DNA of 64,000 bases from Megamonas sp. UBA1799 (GTDB taxonomy: Bacteria; Bacillota; Negativicutes; Selenomonadales; Selenomonadaceae): the NCBI GenBank assembly GCA_002319815.1, contig DCFR01000065.1, positions 41,229 to 105,228 on the forward strand, written 5' to 3'. Both the position numbers and the translations under genes were made by a program. Below, in pieces: positions 36,941 through 46,717 of the stretch. Position 1 is the first letter of the stretch. The number at the start of each line of letters is the position of its first letter. The notes under the pieces were generated by a model. It saw only the letters and a program-made list of their open reading frames with translations, made no database searches and was not told the DNA's origin.

Positions 36941-37094
36941 GCGAGTAAGAAGCAAAAGCTTAAGTTGTGTGATAAATCGGTTGCGGACAACTTTGACTTG
37001 ATTTTCAACGATGCTTTTGCAAAAAAATATATATAAAGTGAGGTGAATCCGGTCCGAACAGGTTAGTACAATAAAATGAAAAGGAGTCGAAACT

Positions 37095-38114
37095 ATGAAA
37101 AAGATTGTTTCTTTGCTTTTGGCGGCGGCTATGATGCTTATGGTTGCCGGCTGCGGCGGCGGAACGGAGCCGAAATCAAGCGGTTCGGGTTCGGGAAGCG
37201 GCGCCAAACAAATGACCATGGGGTTCTCGCAAATTGGCGCAGAATCAGAATGGCGGACGGCAAATACGGAGTCGATCAAACAGGCGGCCAAGGATGCCGG
37301 CGTCAAACTTATCTTCTCGGATGCACAGCAGAAACAGGAAAATCAGATCAAGGCAATTCGTTCCTTTATCGCGCAGGGCGTTGACATCATCGCTTTTGTG
37401 CCTATTGTTGAAACCGGTTGGGATACTGTTCTTAAAGAAGCGAAAGATGCCAAGATTCCGGTGATTGTGGTGGATCGTGATGTTAAGCTGGGCGACGATT
37501 CCCTGTATGTTGCCAAGATTGGTACGGATTCCGTGGCGGAAGGCCATAAAGTATTTAAGTGGCTGGATGAATATATGACGAAACAGCACAAACAGCCGAA
37601 GGACGGCAGCCAGTTCCAGGTAGCCATTCTGGAAGGAACCGTAGGTTCGTCTCCGGCGCTGCGTCGTCAGCAGGGATTTAAAGATGAGATGGCGGCTTCG
37701 TCGAATGCCGGGAAGTATAATATCATTGCTTCGCAAACCGGTGAATTCACTCGTCAAAAGGGACAGGAAGTCATGGAATCCTTCCTGAAGTCTTATGGCA
37801 ATAAGATTGATGTGCTTTTTGCGCATAATGATGATATGGCGCTGGGCGCAATTCAGGCCATTGAAGCTGCCGGCATGAAACCGGGCAAGGATATTACGAT
37901 TGTTTCCATTGATGGCGTCAAGGGTATTTTCCAGGCGATGATTGATGGCAAATCGAACTGCACGGTAGAGTGCAATCCGCTGCAGGGACCGCTGCTTATG
38001 GAAACGGCCAAGAAAATTTTGGCAGGGCAGAAGGTTGATAAGCTCGTTTATGTTGAAGAGGGCGTGTTCCCTTCCGACAAAGCGGCTGAGGTATTGCCAA
38101 GCCGTAAATATTGA
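37095..38114 (+). CDS. ytfQ: Sugar ABC transporter, substrate-binding lipoprotein (YtfQ-like)
   Basis: The 339-residue product has a lipoprotein signal with Cys20 in LMVAGCGGG, a Gly/Ser-rich tether, then a periplasmic-binding domain. Similarity to E. coli YtfQ (galactofuranose binding) is clear: MGFSQIGAESEWRTANTESI, QQKQENQIKAIRSFIAQGVD, GEFTRQKGQEVMESFL, FAHNDDMALGAIQAIEAAG. ATG 37095 follows AAAAGGAG. It begins the ytfQRT-yjfF-like operon. Confidence 0.9.
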   Translation: MKKIVSLLLAAAMMLMVAGCGGGTEPKSSGSGSGSGAKQMTMGFSQIGAESEWRTANTESIKQAAKDAGVKLIFSDAQQKQENQIKAIRSFIAQGVDIIAFVPIVETGWDTVLKEAKDAKIPVIVVDRDVKLGDDSLYVAKIGTDSVAEGHKVFKWLDEYMTKQHKQPKDGSQFQVAILEGTVGSSPALRRQQGFKDEMAASSNAGKYNIIASQTGEFTRQKGQEVMESFLKSYGNKIDVLFAHNDDMALGAIQAIEAAGMKPGKDITIVSIDGVKGIFQAMIDGKSNCTVECNPLQGPLLMETAKKILAGQKVDKLVYVEEGVFPSDKAAEVLPSRKY

Positions 38115-38205
38115 TATGTTGGGTTGAGGATAGCCGCGCCTGCGCCGTGTATGTGACAGGGCGCGGCTATTTCTATCTGGGAACATAGCAGCGGGGGTGA
38201 TGCAA

Positions 38206-39717
38206 ATGGAACAGGTCCTTTTGGAGATGCGGCAGATTGATAAGCTTTTTCCTGGGGTCCGGGCACTGTCAAAAGTAGATTTTACCCTGCGGGCCGGAGA
38301 AATTCATTCGCTCATGGGGGAGAATGGTGCCGGTAAATCGACGTTGGTCAAGGTGCTGACAGGAGTGTATCCGCGGGATGGGGGGACCATCCGGCTGAAC
38401 GGCCATGAGATTGCGCCGCGAACGCCAAAGGAAGCGCAGGAGTATGGCATTTCTACGGTGTATCAGGAAGTCAATCTTTGTGCGAATCTAAGTGTGGCGG
38501 AAAATATCTATATTGGCCGCGAGCCGAAAAAACATGGGTTTATTGATTGGAAAACGATGAATGAACGGGCCGTCACGCTTTTGAAACGACTGCACATTAC
38601 AATTGATGTGACGAAGACGCTGGATCATTATTCGGTGGCTATTCAGCAAATGATTGCCATCGCGCGGGCGGTCGATGTATCGGCCAGAATTCTGATTCTG
38701 GACGAGCCGACTTCCAGTCTGGATGAACAGGAAACGCAGCGGTTATTTGCGATTGTGCGTGAACTTAAAGCACAGGGCATGGGGATTATCTTTATTTCTC
38801 ATTTTCTCGAGCAGGTATATGCTCTTTGCGACCGGGTGACGGTGCTGCGCAACGGTGAACTGATCGGATCGTATGAAGTAGCTCATTTGTCGCGGCTGGA
38901 ACTGATTGCAAAAATGATCGGCAAGAATCTTTCGGCGGTGCAGGAGATGGACCAGACGGAAGAAAAGAGTCAGCCGTCGGCGGATGTGTTCCTGGCGGCC
39001 AAGGACATAGGCTGTACGGGCAGTTTGGTAGACGTAGACCTGGCAATTCATAAAAGTGAGGTGGTTGGACTGGCCGGGCTGTTGGGGTCAGGCCGGACGG
39101 AGACGGCGGAGCTTTTATTTGGCATTCATTCAATTACAAAAGGTGAAATCGATATCAATGGAAAAAAATTGAATATCAGTGATCCGATGACTGCCATGCG
39201 GAAAAAGATTGCGTTTTGTCCGGAAGACCGCAAGGTGTCCGGCATCATCGGTGACTTAAGCGTACGCGATAATATAATTCTGGCCATGCAGGCCAAAGAT
39301 GGCATGCTGAAGCATATTCCTTATGCCCGGCAGGCTGAGATTGCCGATGAGTTTATCCGGCTGCTGCAAATCAAGGTTTCAGATCGGGAGCAGCTGGTGA
39401 AGAACTTATCCGGCGGCAACCAACAGAAAGTCATTATTGCTCGTTGGCTGGCTACGCAGCCGGAGCTGCTCATTTTGGATGAACCGACACGCGGCATTGA
39501 TGTCGGAACCAAGTCGGAAATTCAGAAAATGGCGGTACAGCTGGCTAAGCAGCGGGGGATGGCCGTGGTGTTTATTTCCAGTGAGATGGATGAGATGACC
39601 AGAACCTGCACGAAGCTGGTCGTTATGAAAGACCGGCGTAAGGTAGCGGAACTTATGGACGATGAGGTCAACTCGGAAAATGTCATGAAAGCAATTGCCG
39701 GAGGTGAGAAAGAATGA
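38206..39717 (+). CDS. ytfR: Sugar ABC transporter ATPase, two tandem ABC domains (YtfR-like)
   Basis: The 503-residue protein has an N-terminal ABC domain with GENGAGKST and LDEPTSSLD. The C-terminal domain has a degenerate Walker A (GLLGSGRTE), then NLSGGNQQKV and LDEPTRGIDVG. This is normal for the RbsA/MglA class. ATG 38206 lies 8 bases after GGGGG; 38200 is an alternative. It overlaps the permease by four bases. Confidence 0.92.
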   Translation: MEQVLLEMRQIDKLFPGVRALSKVDFTLRAGEIHSLMGENGAGKSTLVKVLTGVYPRDGGTIRLNGHEIAPRTPKEAQEYGISTVYQEVNLCANLSVAENIYIGREPKKHGFIDWKTMNERAVTLLKRLHITIDVTKTLDHYSVAIQQMIAIARAVDVSARILILDEPTSSLDEQETQRLFAIVRELKAQGMGIIFISHFLEQVYALCDRVTVLRNGELIGSYEVAHLSRLELIAKMIGKNLSAVQEMDQTEEKSQPSADVFLAAKDIGCTGSLVDVDLAIHKSEVVGLAGLLGSGRTETAELLFGIHSITKGEIDINGKKLNISDPMTAMRKKIAFCPEDRKVSGIIGDLSVRDNIILAMQAKDGMLKHIPYARQAEIADEFIRLLQIKVSDREQLVKNLSGGNQQKVIIARWLATQPELLILDEPTRGIDVGTKSEIQKMAVQLAKQRGMAVVFISSEMDEMTRTCTKLVVMKDRRKVAELMDDEVNSENVMKAIAGGEKE

Positions 39718-40763
39718 ACTGGAAGCGGATTACTTCAAGCTCGTTGTTTTTGCCGCTGCTGGCTTTATTTGCCCTGCTGCTTTTTAATGTGATTTTTGTC
39801 GATGGTTTCTTGTCGATTCAGATGACGGAAGATGGGCGGTTATACGGGCGTCTGATTGATATTTTGAACCGTTCTTCATCGCTGATTGTTTTATCGTTGG
39901 GAATGACTTTTGTCATTGCGACGAGCGGTATTGATATTTCGGTCGGCGCGGTGGTGGCGATATCAGCGGCCGTGGTTTGTACTCTGATTGGCGGACGGGG
40001 CGATGGGGTCGCTGAGCACCCAATGGCGCTGGCTATTCTTGCCGCCGTAGCCATTGGCGTTCTCTGCGGCATCTGGAATGGTTTCTTAGTCGCCCGACTG
40101 AAGATTCAGGCGGTAGTAGCCACACTGATTTTGATGACCGCCGGACGCGGCATTGCGCAGCTTTTGACAGCAGGCCAGATCATCACGGTGTATTACAAAC
40201 CGTTCAGCTACATCAGCGGTACGATTCCCGGCAATGTGCTGCCCACCAATATTTTTATTGCGGCAGCCATGGTTTTATTGGTAGGTTTTATTATGAAAAA
40301 GACCAGCATCGGACTTTTCGTCCAAGCGGTGGGCATTAATGCCACCGCCAGCAAATATGCCGGGATCAGTGTGTCGCTGGTTTTGTTTGTTGTTTATGCA
40401 TTTTCCGGGTTTTGCGCCGGCGTATCCGGGCTCATTGAAAGTTCTCTTATTCGGGCGGCCGATGCCAATAATGCCGGCCTCAATATGGAAATGGACGCGA
40501 TTCTGGCAGTGGCTCTGGGCGGGACACTGCTTTCCGGGGGTAAATTTTATATCGGTGGTTCGGTAATCGGTGCGATTACGATTCAGACGCTGACAACGAC
40601 GATGTATGCTTTGGGAATCGCCTCGGACCAGCTGCCGGTCATCAAGGCGATTGCCGTGGTGGTCCTCTGTCTGATCCAGTCGAAGAAGTGCCAGGCTTTG
40701 GTCGCCAGTTGGAAAGAAAATCGCCATGGCGGCAGTGCCGGAAAGACGGTGGAAAAAGCATGA
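39714..40763 (+). CDS. ytfT: Sugar ABC transporter permease (YtfT-like)
   Basis: The 349-residue product belongs to the RbsC/YtfT family: SLGMTFVIATSGIDISVGAVVAISAAVV and NMEMDAILAVALGGTLLSGGKF. About eight to ten helices. Overlaps ytfR and yjfF by four bases on each side. Confidence 0.9.
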   Translation: MNWKRITSSSLFLPLLALFALLLFNVIFVDGFLSIQMTEDGRLYGRLIDILNRSSSLIVLSLGMTFVIATSGIDISVGAVVAISAAVVCTLIGGRGDGVAEHPMALAILAAVAIGVLCGIWNGFLVARLKIQAVVATLILMTAGRGIAQLLTAGQIITVYYKPFSYISGTIPGNVLPTNIFIAAAMVLLVGFIMKKTSIGLFVQAVGINATASKYAGISVSLVLFVVYAFSGFCAGVSGLIESSLIRAADANNAGLNMEMDAILAVALGGTLLSGGKFYIGGSVIGAITIQTLTTTMYALGIASDQLPVIKAIAVVVLCLIQSKKCQALVASWKENRHGGSAGKTVEKA

Positions 40764-41776
40764 AAATGAAAAAAATGATGAACGCTGCCGTAGCTTCGCG
40801 TTACTTTGCCTTTTTTATCACAGTGTTTTTGTTCCTGGTACTTTATGGCGTCGGCATGATGAATTTCCGTGGTTTTACGCGGCCACAGGTGTTTTTCAAT
40901 CTATTTATTGATAATGCGACGCTGATCATTGTGACCGTCGGCATTACCTTTACACTGCTCATCGGCGGCATTGATTTGTCAGTTGGCGCCGTGGTGGCGT
41001 TGGCCTGTATGATTCTGGCCTATCTGCTGGAGTACACGGCGGTTCCGGTTGCGGCGGCGGTGCTGCTGGTGCTGGCCTTCGGCATTGCGTTCGGCGCGCT
41101 GCAGGGGTACATTATTACAAAATTTGATATGCAGCCATTTATTATTACGCTGGCCGGCATGTTTTTTTGCCGCGGTATGACAGCGGTGATTTCCCGGGAC
41201 ACCATCAGCATTACCAATCCTTTTTATGTGAGCATTGCCAGTGCGCGCATCAGCGTGTTTGGCCTGGGGTTTGTTTCCATCGGTGCCGTCATGGCGCTTT
41301 TGGTACTGCTCATTGCGGCCATTGTGCTGGGATTTACCCGCTTTGGGCGCACCATTTATGCGATTGGCGGCAGTGAAAGCTCAGCGGCGCTCATGGGGCT
41401 GCCGGTCTTCCGCACCAAAGTGCTGGTCTATACAATCAATGGTTTTTGCGCGGCTCTGGGCGGCGTGGCGTATTCTTGGATTATGCTATCCGGCTATACG
41501 CTGCATGCTCTGGGCATGGAAATGGATGCGATTGCCTCCTCGGTTATTGGCGGGACGCTTCTCACCGGCGGCGTAGCTTTTCTGCCAGGAACGCTTTTCG
41601 GTGTTCTGATTCAAGGGGTCATTCTGACGTTTATTACGTTTCAGGGTACTTTATCGGCATGGTGGACAAAGATCGTCATCGGGGCGCTGCTCTGTGTGTT
41701 TATTGTTATGCAGGCGATCATCACCGAGCGCAAGAGCAAACTTTCCTCGAAAAGTTCGCTGGAGAATCGTCTATAG
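40760..41776 (+). CDS. yjfF: Sugar ABC transporter permease (YjfF-like)
   Basis: The 338-residue permease has VTVGITFTLLIGGIDLSVGAVVALACM and GMEMDAIASSVIGGTLLTGG, as in YjfF. The start codon overlaps the ytfT stop (ATGA); other Met codons a few residues in are possible. It should pair with YtfT in one transporter. Confidence 0.9.
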   Translation: MKMKKMMNAAVASRYFAFFITVFLFLVLYGVGMMNFRGFTRPQVFFNLFIDNATLIIVTVGITFTLLIGGIDLSVGAVVALACMILAYLLEYTAVPVAAAVLLVLAFGIAFGALQGYIITKFDMQPFIITLAGMFFCRGMTAVISRDTISITNPFYVSIASARISVFGLGFVSIGAVMALLVLLIAAIVLGFTRFGRTIYAIGGSESSAALMGLPVFRTKVLVYTINGFCAALGGVAYSWIMLSGYTLHALGMEMDAIASSVIGGTLLTGGVAFLPGTLFGVLIQGVILTFITFQGTLSAWWTKIVIGALLCVFIVMQAIITERKSKLSSKSSLENRL

Positions 41777-41915
41777 CGGCCGATGGGCTGGGAAACTGTC
41801 CCGCATGGTTTTAAAAGCCCAGCGGGATGCTTTCGCCGCTGCGCCTGATTTTTCTTTTGTACCTTCTTTTTATATGGTATGATAGAAAAAATCAGCTATT
41901 TCAGGAGGGGTTTCT

Positions 41916-42236
41916 TTGCTTTATATTTTGCAGCTGTTGCTGCTGGCCATGGTTTTGACGACGGTAACGGCGCTTTTTTCCGGGCAGGGGGCGATTTTTG
42001 TTCTGCTGTTGGGATTGTCAGCTTTATCTGCGTATGCTTTTATTCTTTGGAAACAATATCTTCATTCGGGGCGGCGGCCCGTATATGATGAAAAAATCAA
42101 AAAGGTCCGTACATTTACGATTGCGGCTGCGTTCATTTCTTTTTACTGGCCGTATGATATGTATTGCAATTTTGTACTGGGCTGCTGCTTCGTATTTCAT
42201 ATCATTCTTAATCGACTGGAAAAAAAGGTTTCCTGA
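41916..42236 (+). CDS. Small membrane protein, unknown function
   Basis: The 106-residue product has about three hydrophobic segments separated by a basic loop (RRPVYDEKIKKVRTF). The start is TTG with AGGAGGGG 6 bases upstream, which makes this frame more likely than the overlapping ATG frame at 41879. I do not recognise the family. Confidence 0.5.
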   Translation: MLYILQLLLLAMVLTTVTALFSGQGAIFVLLLGLSALSAYAFILWKQYLHSGRRPVYDEKIKKVRTFTIAAAFISFYWPYDMYCNFVLGCCFVFHIILNRLEKKVS

Positions 42237-42610
42237 GGCAAAAAATATTTTTATAAAACTACTTGCGCTTCTTTTTGACGCCTACTATAATAGAAAGCAA
42301 GGAATAAAGAAAACGTTTACTGGAATAATATGCGATGTATCAATCCAGAATAATTTTTAGAATTTTTATTAAAACTATTGAAAAAGGCCGGGAAAAGTTG
42401 TAGGATGAAAGTGAGATATAGGATTGTGGTTGTATGATAAAAATATGGAGGTGACGGCCAGGCGGGGAAGAATTTCAACGGGGGGAAATGGGAGTCCGGT
42501 TTGCCGGACGACTTTATTTGCTGGAGACGCGCAGATAAAAGTCATAACATTTCCAAAAATAAGGCAAGTGAGAAATCGGGCAAGTAATTTTAGTTCTTGG
42601 AGGGAAAAAG
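42237..42610. promoter_or_regulatory. Promoter and long leader of the chvE-type operon
   Basis: TTGAAA (42378-42383) and TAGGAT (42401-42406), 17-base spacer, with flanks like those of the ytfQ promoter. A leader of about 200 bases follows. I see no gene and no clear terminator in it. Confidence 0.7.
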
Positions 42611-43732
42611 ATGAAAAATCTTAGGAAGCTTTTAGCAGTCTTGATGGCAGGACTCATGATTCTGTTTGTTGCCGGCTGCGGCGGCGGATCGGGCAGTTCC
42701 GGTTCTGGTTCAGGATCAGGAGCGCCGAAAGCTGCATCCAACGGCAAGAAGGTCGGCGTGGCGATGCCGACGCAGTCTTCACAGCGCTGGATTCAGGATG
42801 GCGCGAACATGAAACAAAAGCTGGAAGCACTCGGCTACACGGTGGATCTGCAGTATGCAGAAGATGATGTCCAGGCGCAGGTTTCACAGCTCGAGAACAT
42901 GATTACGAACGGTGCGAACTGCCTCGTAGTCGCTTCTATCGACTCCAGTGCGCTGGTCAATGTACTGGCACAGGCAAAACAGCAGAACATTCCGGTTGTT
43001 GCTTATGATCGTTTGCTCATGGATACGGACAGCGTATCTTACTATGCAACGTTTGATAACAAAGGCGTTGGCGTAGAAATTGGTAAATACATCGAGACGA
43101 AACTCGGTCTGAAAGAAGGCAAAGGCCCTTATAATATTGAGTTCTTTGCTGGTTCCCCGGATGACAACAATGCACACTTCCTCAATGATGGTGTGTTTGA
43201 AGTTTTGAAACCGTATCTTGACAAGGGACAGCTGGTAGTTCCGTCCGGCCAGACCGATTTCAATACGATCTGCACGCTGCGTTGGTCGCAGGAAACGGCG
43301 CAGAAACGTATGGAAGATATCATTTCCGGTTACTACACGGATGGCAAGAAGCTCGACGTTGTAGTTTCGCCGTTTGATGGCATCAGCTATGGTATTGCGG
43401 CTGCACTTCAAGGCGCCGGCTATCAGGTTGGACAGAACTGGCCGCTCATCACTGGTCAGGATGCGGAGCTTATGGCGACGAAGAACATCCTTTCCGGCAA
43501 GCAGTCCATGACGATTTTCAAGGATACCCGTCTCTTGGCAGACAAATGCGTAACGATGGTGCAGGCCGTTTTGGAAGGCAAACAGCCGGAAATCAACGAT
43601 ACGAAATCCTATAACAATCACAAAGTGGTAGTTCCGTCGTATCTCTGCACGCCGGTTCCGGTTGACAAGGACAATGTTCAGAAGGTCCTCATTGATTCCG
43701 GCTACTATACGAAGGCTGATGTGGGCTTGTAA
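42611..43732 (+). CDS. chvE: Sugar ABC transporter, substrate-binding lipoprotein (ChvE-like)
   Basis: The 373-residue product has a lipobox Cys23 (LFVAGCGGG), a Gly/Ser tether, and a ChvE/XylF-type binding domain (KVGVAMPTQSSQRWIQDGANMKQKLEALGY; VVAYDRLLMDTDSVSYYATFDN; IEFFAGSPDDNNAHFL). ChvE binds several aldoses. ATG 42611 follows TTGGAGG. Confidence 0.9.
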   Translation: MKNLRKLLAVLMAGLMILFVAGCGGGSGSSGSGSGSGAPKAASNGKKVGVAMPTQSSQRWIQDGANMKQKLEALGYTVDLQYAEDDVQAQVSQLENMITNGANCLVVASIDSSALVNVLAQAKQQNIPVVAYDRLLMDTDSVSYYATFDNKGVGVEIGKYIETKLGLKEGKGPYNIEFFAGSPDDNNAHFLNDGVFEVLKPYLDKGQLVVPSGQTDFNTICTLRWSQETAQKRMEDIISGYYTDGKKLDVVVSPFDGISYGIAAALQGAGYQVGQNWPLITGQDAELMATKNILSGKQSMTIFKDTRLLADKCVTMVQAVLEGKQPEINDTKSYNNHKVVVPSYLCTPVPVDKDNVQKVLIDSGYYTKADVGL

Positions 43733-43754
43733 TATCAATCCTTTAATGATTCTG

Positions 43755-43788
43755 AAAAAGCCGGGAACAGGTAGCTCCCGGCTTTTTT
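43755..43788 (+). terminator. Intercistronic terminator-like hairpin between chvE and gguA
   Basis: AAAAAGCCGGGA (43755-43766) pairs with the strand from 43776, followed by six T residues. Partial termination here would give the binding protein more mRNA than the membrane parts. Confidence 0.85.
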
Positions 43789-43812
43789 AGAAAATGGGAA
43801 AGGAGTGGAAAA

Positions 43813-45372
43813 ATGTCGGAAGCAATTTTAGAGATGCGTCATATTAACAAGGAGTTTTCCGGAGTAAAGGCGCTGGATGATGTCAACCTCGTAGTAGAAA
43901 AAGGCGAGATTCATGCGATTTGCGGCGAAAATGGCGCTGGCAAGTCAACCCTTATGAATATTCTGTCGGGTGTATATCCGTTTGGTACGTATTCAGGTGA
44001 TGTCGTTTACAAGGGTGAAGTATGTAAGTTTCATGATATCAAGGACAGTGAACGCAAAGGTATCGTTATTATTCATCAGGAATTAGCTTTGATTCCGCTT
44101 TTGAGCATAGCGGAGAATATGTTTTTGGGTAATGAGAATCTGCAGTATCCCAATGTAATTGACTGGGATGTTACCCAGCGCAAGGCAATGGAGGTTTTAA
44201 AAAGCATCGGCATGGACGGTGAGAACGTCAATCATACCGTAGGTGATCTGGGGATGGGCAAGCAGCAGATGATTGAAATTGCCAAGGCCCTGGCCAAAGA
44301 TGTTGAGCTTTTGATCCTCGATGAGCCGACATCGGCGCTGAATGAAGAAGAAAGCAACATGCTGCTGGATCTTCTCCTGAAGCTCAAGAAAGAGCAGGGG
44401 ATCACCAGTATCATGATTTCGCATAAACTCAATGAACTGAGCCGTATTGCGGATAATATTACGATTATCCGTGACGGACGTACAATCGAGACTATTGTGC
44501 GGAACAATGATGAACCGATTGATGAAAACCGGATCATTAAGGGGATGGTTGGACGAACGATTACCAACCGTTATCCGGAACGTCATGCTGCGGTCGGCGA
44601 TGTGATTTTTGAGGTTAAAGACTGGACGGTTGCCGATCCGGAAGAGCCGAAGAACAATAAACTCAGTCAGGTATCTTTCCATGTGCGCCGCGGTGAGGTC
44701 GTCGGTTTTGCCGGACTGATGGGAGCGGGGCGTACGGAACTGGCGATGAGCCTGTTCGGGCGCACCTATGGCGCCGGCGTCAAGGGGAAGATCCTCAAAG
44801 ATGGCAGGGAAATTGTTCTGAAAGATGTACAGACAGCCATTGATAATAAGATTGCCTATGTGCCGGAGGATCGTCATACGTATGGGCTGGTGCTGCTCAA
44901 TGATATTAAATGGAACATGACGCTGGCCAGTCTGAATGGGCGGTTTTCCAATAAACAGAGTGTGATCCGTGAGGACGACGAGATTTATGCCGCCGAAGAC
45001 TACAAGAAAAAAATTAATATCAAGGCGAATTCCATTACGCAGGAGGTCGGCAGTTTGTCGGGCGGCAATCAGCAGAAGGTGGTACTTGCTAAATGGATGT
45101 TGTCCGAACCGGATGTTTTGATCCTGGACGAACCAACGCGCGGTATTGATGTCGGCGCCAAATATGAAATCTATACGATTATCAACAAATTGGCGGAAAG
45201 CGGCAAGGCCATCGTAATGATTTCGTCGGAAATGCCGGAGCTGCTGGGAATTTGTGATCGCGTCTATGTGCTCAATGCGGGGCGCGTTGTCGGCGAGCTG
45301 GCCAAGGAACAGATGAATCAGGAAGCGATCATGAAGCTTATTATGGATGACTCCGCGCGAAAGGGGATTTAG
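43813..45372 (+). CDS. gguA: Sugar ABC transporter ATPase (GguA-like)
   Basis: The 519-residue product has two ABC domains: GENGAGKST, LDEPTSALNEEES; second domain GLMGAGRTE, SLSGGNQQKV and LDEPTRGIDVG. The order binding protein, ATPase, permease and the best match to GguA/MmsA point to multiple-sugar uptake. ATG 43813 follows AAAGGAG. Confidence 0.92.
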   Translation: MSEAILEMRHINKEFSGVKALDDVNLVVEKGEIHAICGENGAGKSTLMNILSGVYPFGTYSGDVVYKGEVCKFHDIKDSERKGIVIIHQELALIPLLSIAENMFLGNENLQYPNVIDWDVTQRKAMEVLKSIGMDGENVNHTVGDLGMGKQQMIEIAKALAKDVELLILDEPTSALNEEESNMLLDLLLKLKKEQGITSIMISHKLNELSRIADNITIIRDGRTIETIVRNNDEPIDENRIIKGMVGRTITNRYPERHAAVGDVIFEVKDWTVADPEEPKNNKLSQVSFHVRRGEVVGFAGLMGAGRTELAMSLFGRTYGAGVKGKILKDGREIVLKDVQTAIDNKIAYVPEDRHTYGLVLLNDIKWNMTLASLNGRFSNKQSVIREDDEIYAAEDYKKKINIKANSITQEVGSLSGGNQQKVVLAKWMLSEPDVLILDEPTRGIDVGAKYEIYTIINKLAESGKAIVMISSEMPELLGICDRVYVLNAGRVVGELAKEQMNQEAIMKLIMDDSARKGI

Positions 45373-45375
45373 TAA

Positions 45376-46578
45376 ATGAGCGTTGAATTGGCAAAGGGAA
45401 CTGAAACGTCCGAAATGAAGGATAATCTTAAACAACTGAAGCAATATGGTATGATTATTGCATTGGTTGTGATTTATTCTATCTTCGCTGTAATGTCGGA
45501 TTTTAAGAACGTAGCGCCGATGAATGTGAACAACCTCATCATGCAGAACAGTTACGTTATTATTCTGGCCTTGGGTATGCTGCTCTGCTGCTTGACAGGT
45601 AATGTCGATTTGTCGGTTGGTTCGGTCGTGGCGTTTACCGGCGCCATTGCTGCTATCATGGTGGTGGATTATCATATGGCGATTCCGGTCGCCTTTTTGG
45701 CGGCGCTGGTACTTGGTACGATTATCGGCATGTGGCAGGGATTCTTTATAGCGGCATTGGGGGTATCGCCGTTTATTGTGTCGCTGGCCAACATGTTGGT
45801 GTTCCGCGGATTGGCGCTGGTTGTTCTGCGCGGGCAGACAAAAGGGCCATTGCCACATGATTTTACCGTGGTGGGCGCGGGGTATTTGCCGCAGTTCTTC
45901 ACGAATATCGGCGGAACCAAGATTGAACTGCTTTCGTTGGTTGCCGGTATTGTGATTTCCCTCTTTATCGTTTTTATGGAGCTTCACTCCCGCCGCAATA
46001 AGCTGCGGCAGGGCTTTGCAGTTTCGTCCAAAATGGCGATGCTGTTTAAGATGGCGCTCAGCGTATTGATCGTAAACTTTTTTACCATTAAACTGGCTAT
46101 GTATATGGGATTGCCGATGGTGCTGCTGATCGTTTTGGTGCTGATTATAATTTACACCTTTGTCACTACCCGGACGGTGCCGGGCCGTCAGATTTATGCT
46201 GTCGGCGGCAACCGTAAGGCGGCGGCGCTTTCAGGGATCAAGGTCAACCATGTTATGTTCTGGATTTATACGAATATGGGCCTGCTGGCCGGACTCGCCG
46301 GCATCGTGCTTTCGGCGCGTAATGCTTCGGCGACGCCAAAGGCCGGCGATATGTTCGAAATGGATGCCATTGCTGCCTGCTATATCGGCGGTACAGCCGT
46401 GGCCGGCGGCGCCGGCACTGTGACTGGCGCGGTCGTTGGCGCGCTCATCATGGGCGTGCTGAATAATGGTATGTCACTCTTGGGCTGGTCGGTAGATGTG
46501 CAGCGTGTTGTCAAGGGCCTGGTGCTCCTGGCGGCGGTTTCAGTAGATCTTTATTTCAAACAAAAGAAAAACGCCTGA
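45376..46578 (+). CDS. gguB: Sugar ABC transporter permease (GguB-like)
   Basis: The 400-residue product has about ten helices with LALGMLLCCLTGNVDLSVGSVVAFTGAIAA, SPFIVSLANMLVFRG and FEMDAIAACYIGGTAVAGGAGTVTGAVVGALIMGVLNNG, typical of GguB/XylH. It is the only permease in this operon. Confidence 0.92.
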   Translation: MSVELAKGTETSEMKDNLKQLKQYGMIIALVVIYSIFAVMSDFKNVAPMNVNNLIMQNSYVIILALGMLLCCLTGNVDLSVGSVVAFTGAIAAIMVVDYHMAIPVAFLAALVLGTIIGMWQGFFIAALGVSPFIVSLANMLVFRGLALVVLRGQTKGPLPHDFTVVGAGYLPQFFTNIGGTKIELLSLVAGIVISLFIVFMELHSRRNKLRQGFAVSSKMAMLFKMALSVLIVNFFTIKLAMYMGLPMVLLIVLVLIIIYTFVTTRTVPGRQIYAVGGNRKAAALSGIKVNHVMFWIYTNMGLLAGLAGIVLSARNASATPKAGDMFEMDAIAACYIGGTAVAGGAGTVTGAVVGALIMGVLNNGMSLLGWSVDVQRVVKGLVLLAAVSVDLYFKQKKNA

Positions 46579-46592
46579 GGTTTTGGGACGGA

Positions 46593-46627
46593 AACGGGTT
46601 GTGGCCTATGGCTGCAGCCCGTTTTTT
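46593..46627 (+). terminator. Intrinsic terminator of the chvE-gguAB operon
   Basis: AACGGG-containing arm pairs with CCCGTT before a T run. Confidence 0.82.
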
Positions 46628-46717
46628 GTCGTATAATAAAGTACAGAAAGATTGCTGCGATTGTAGAGCAGTTCTGGTTTCGGGAGTTTCGTCTGGGTGA
46701 AAAAGGAGCTTGTTAGC

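Noticed and set aside
44197..45987. Long minus-strand open frame (596 codons) opposite gguA/gguB
   Set aside because: It is the shadow of two well-supported genes; its translation is rich in His, Asn, Arg and Gln and shows no domain.
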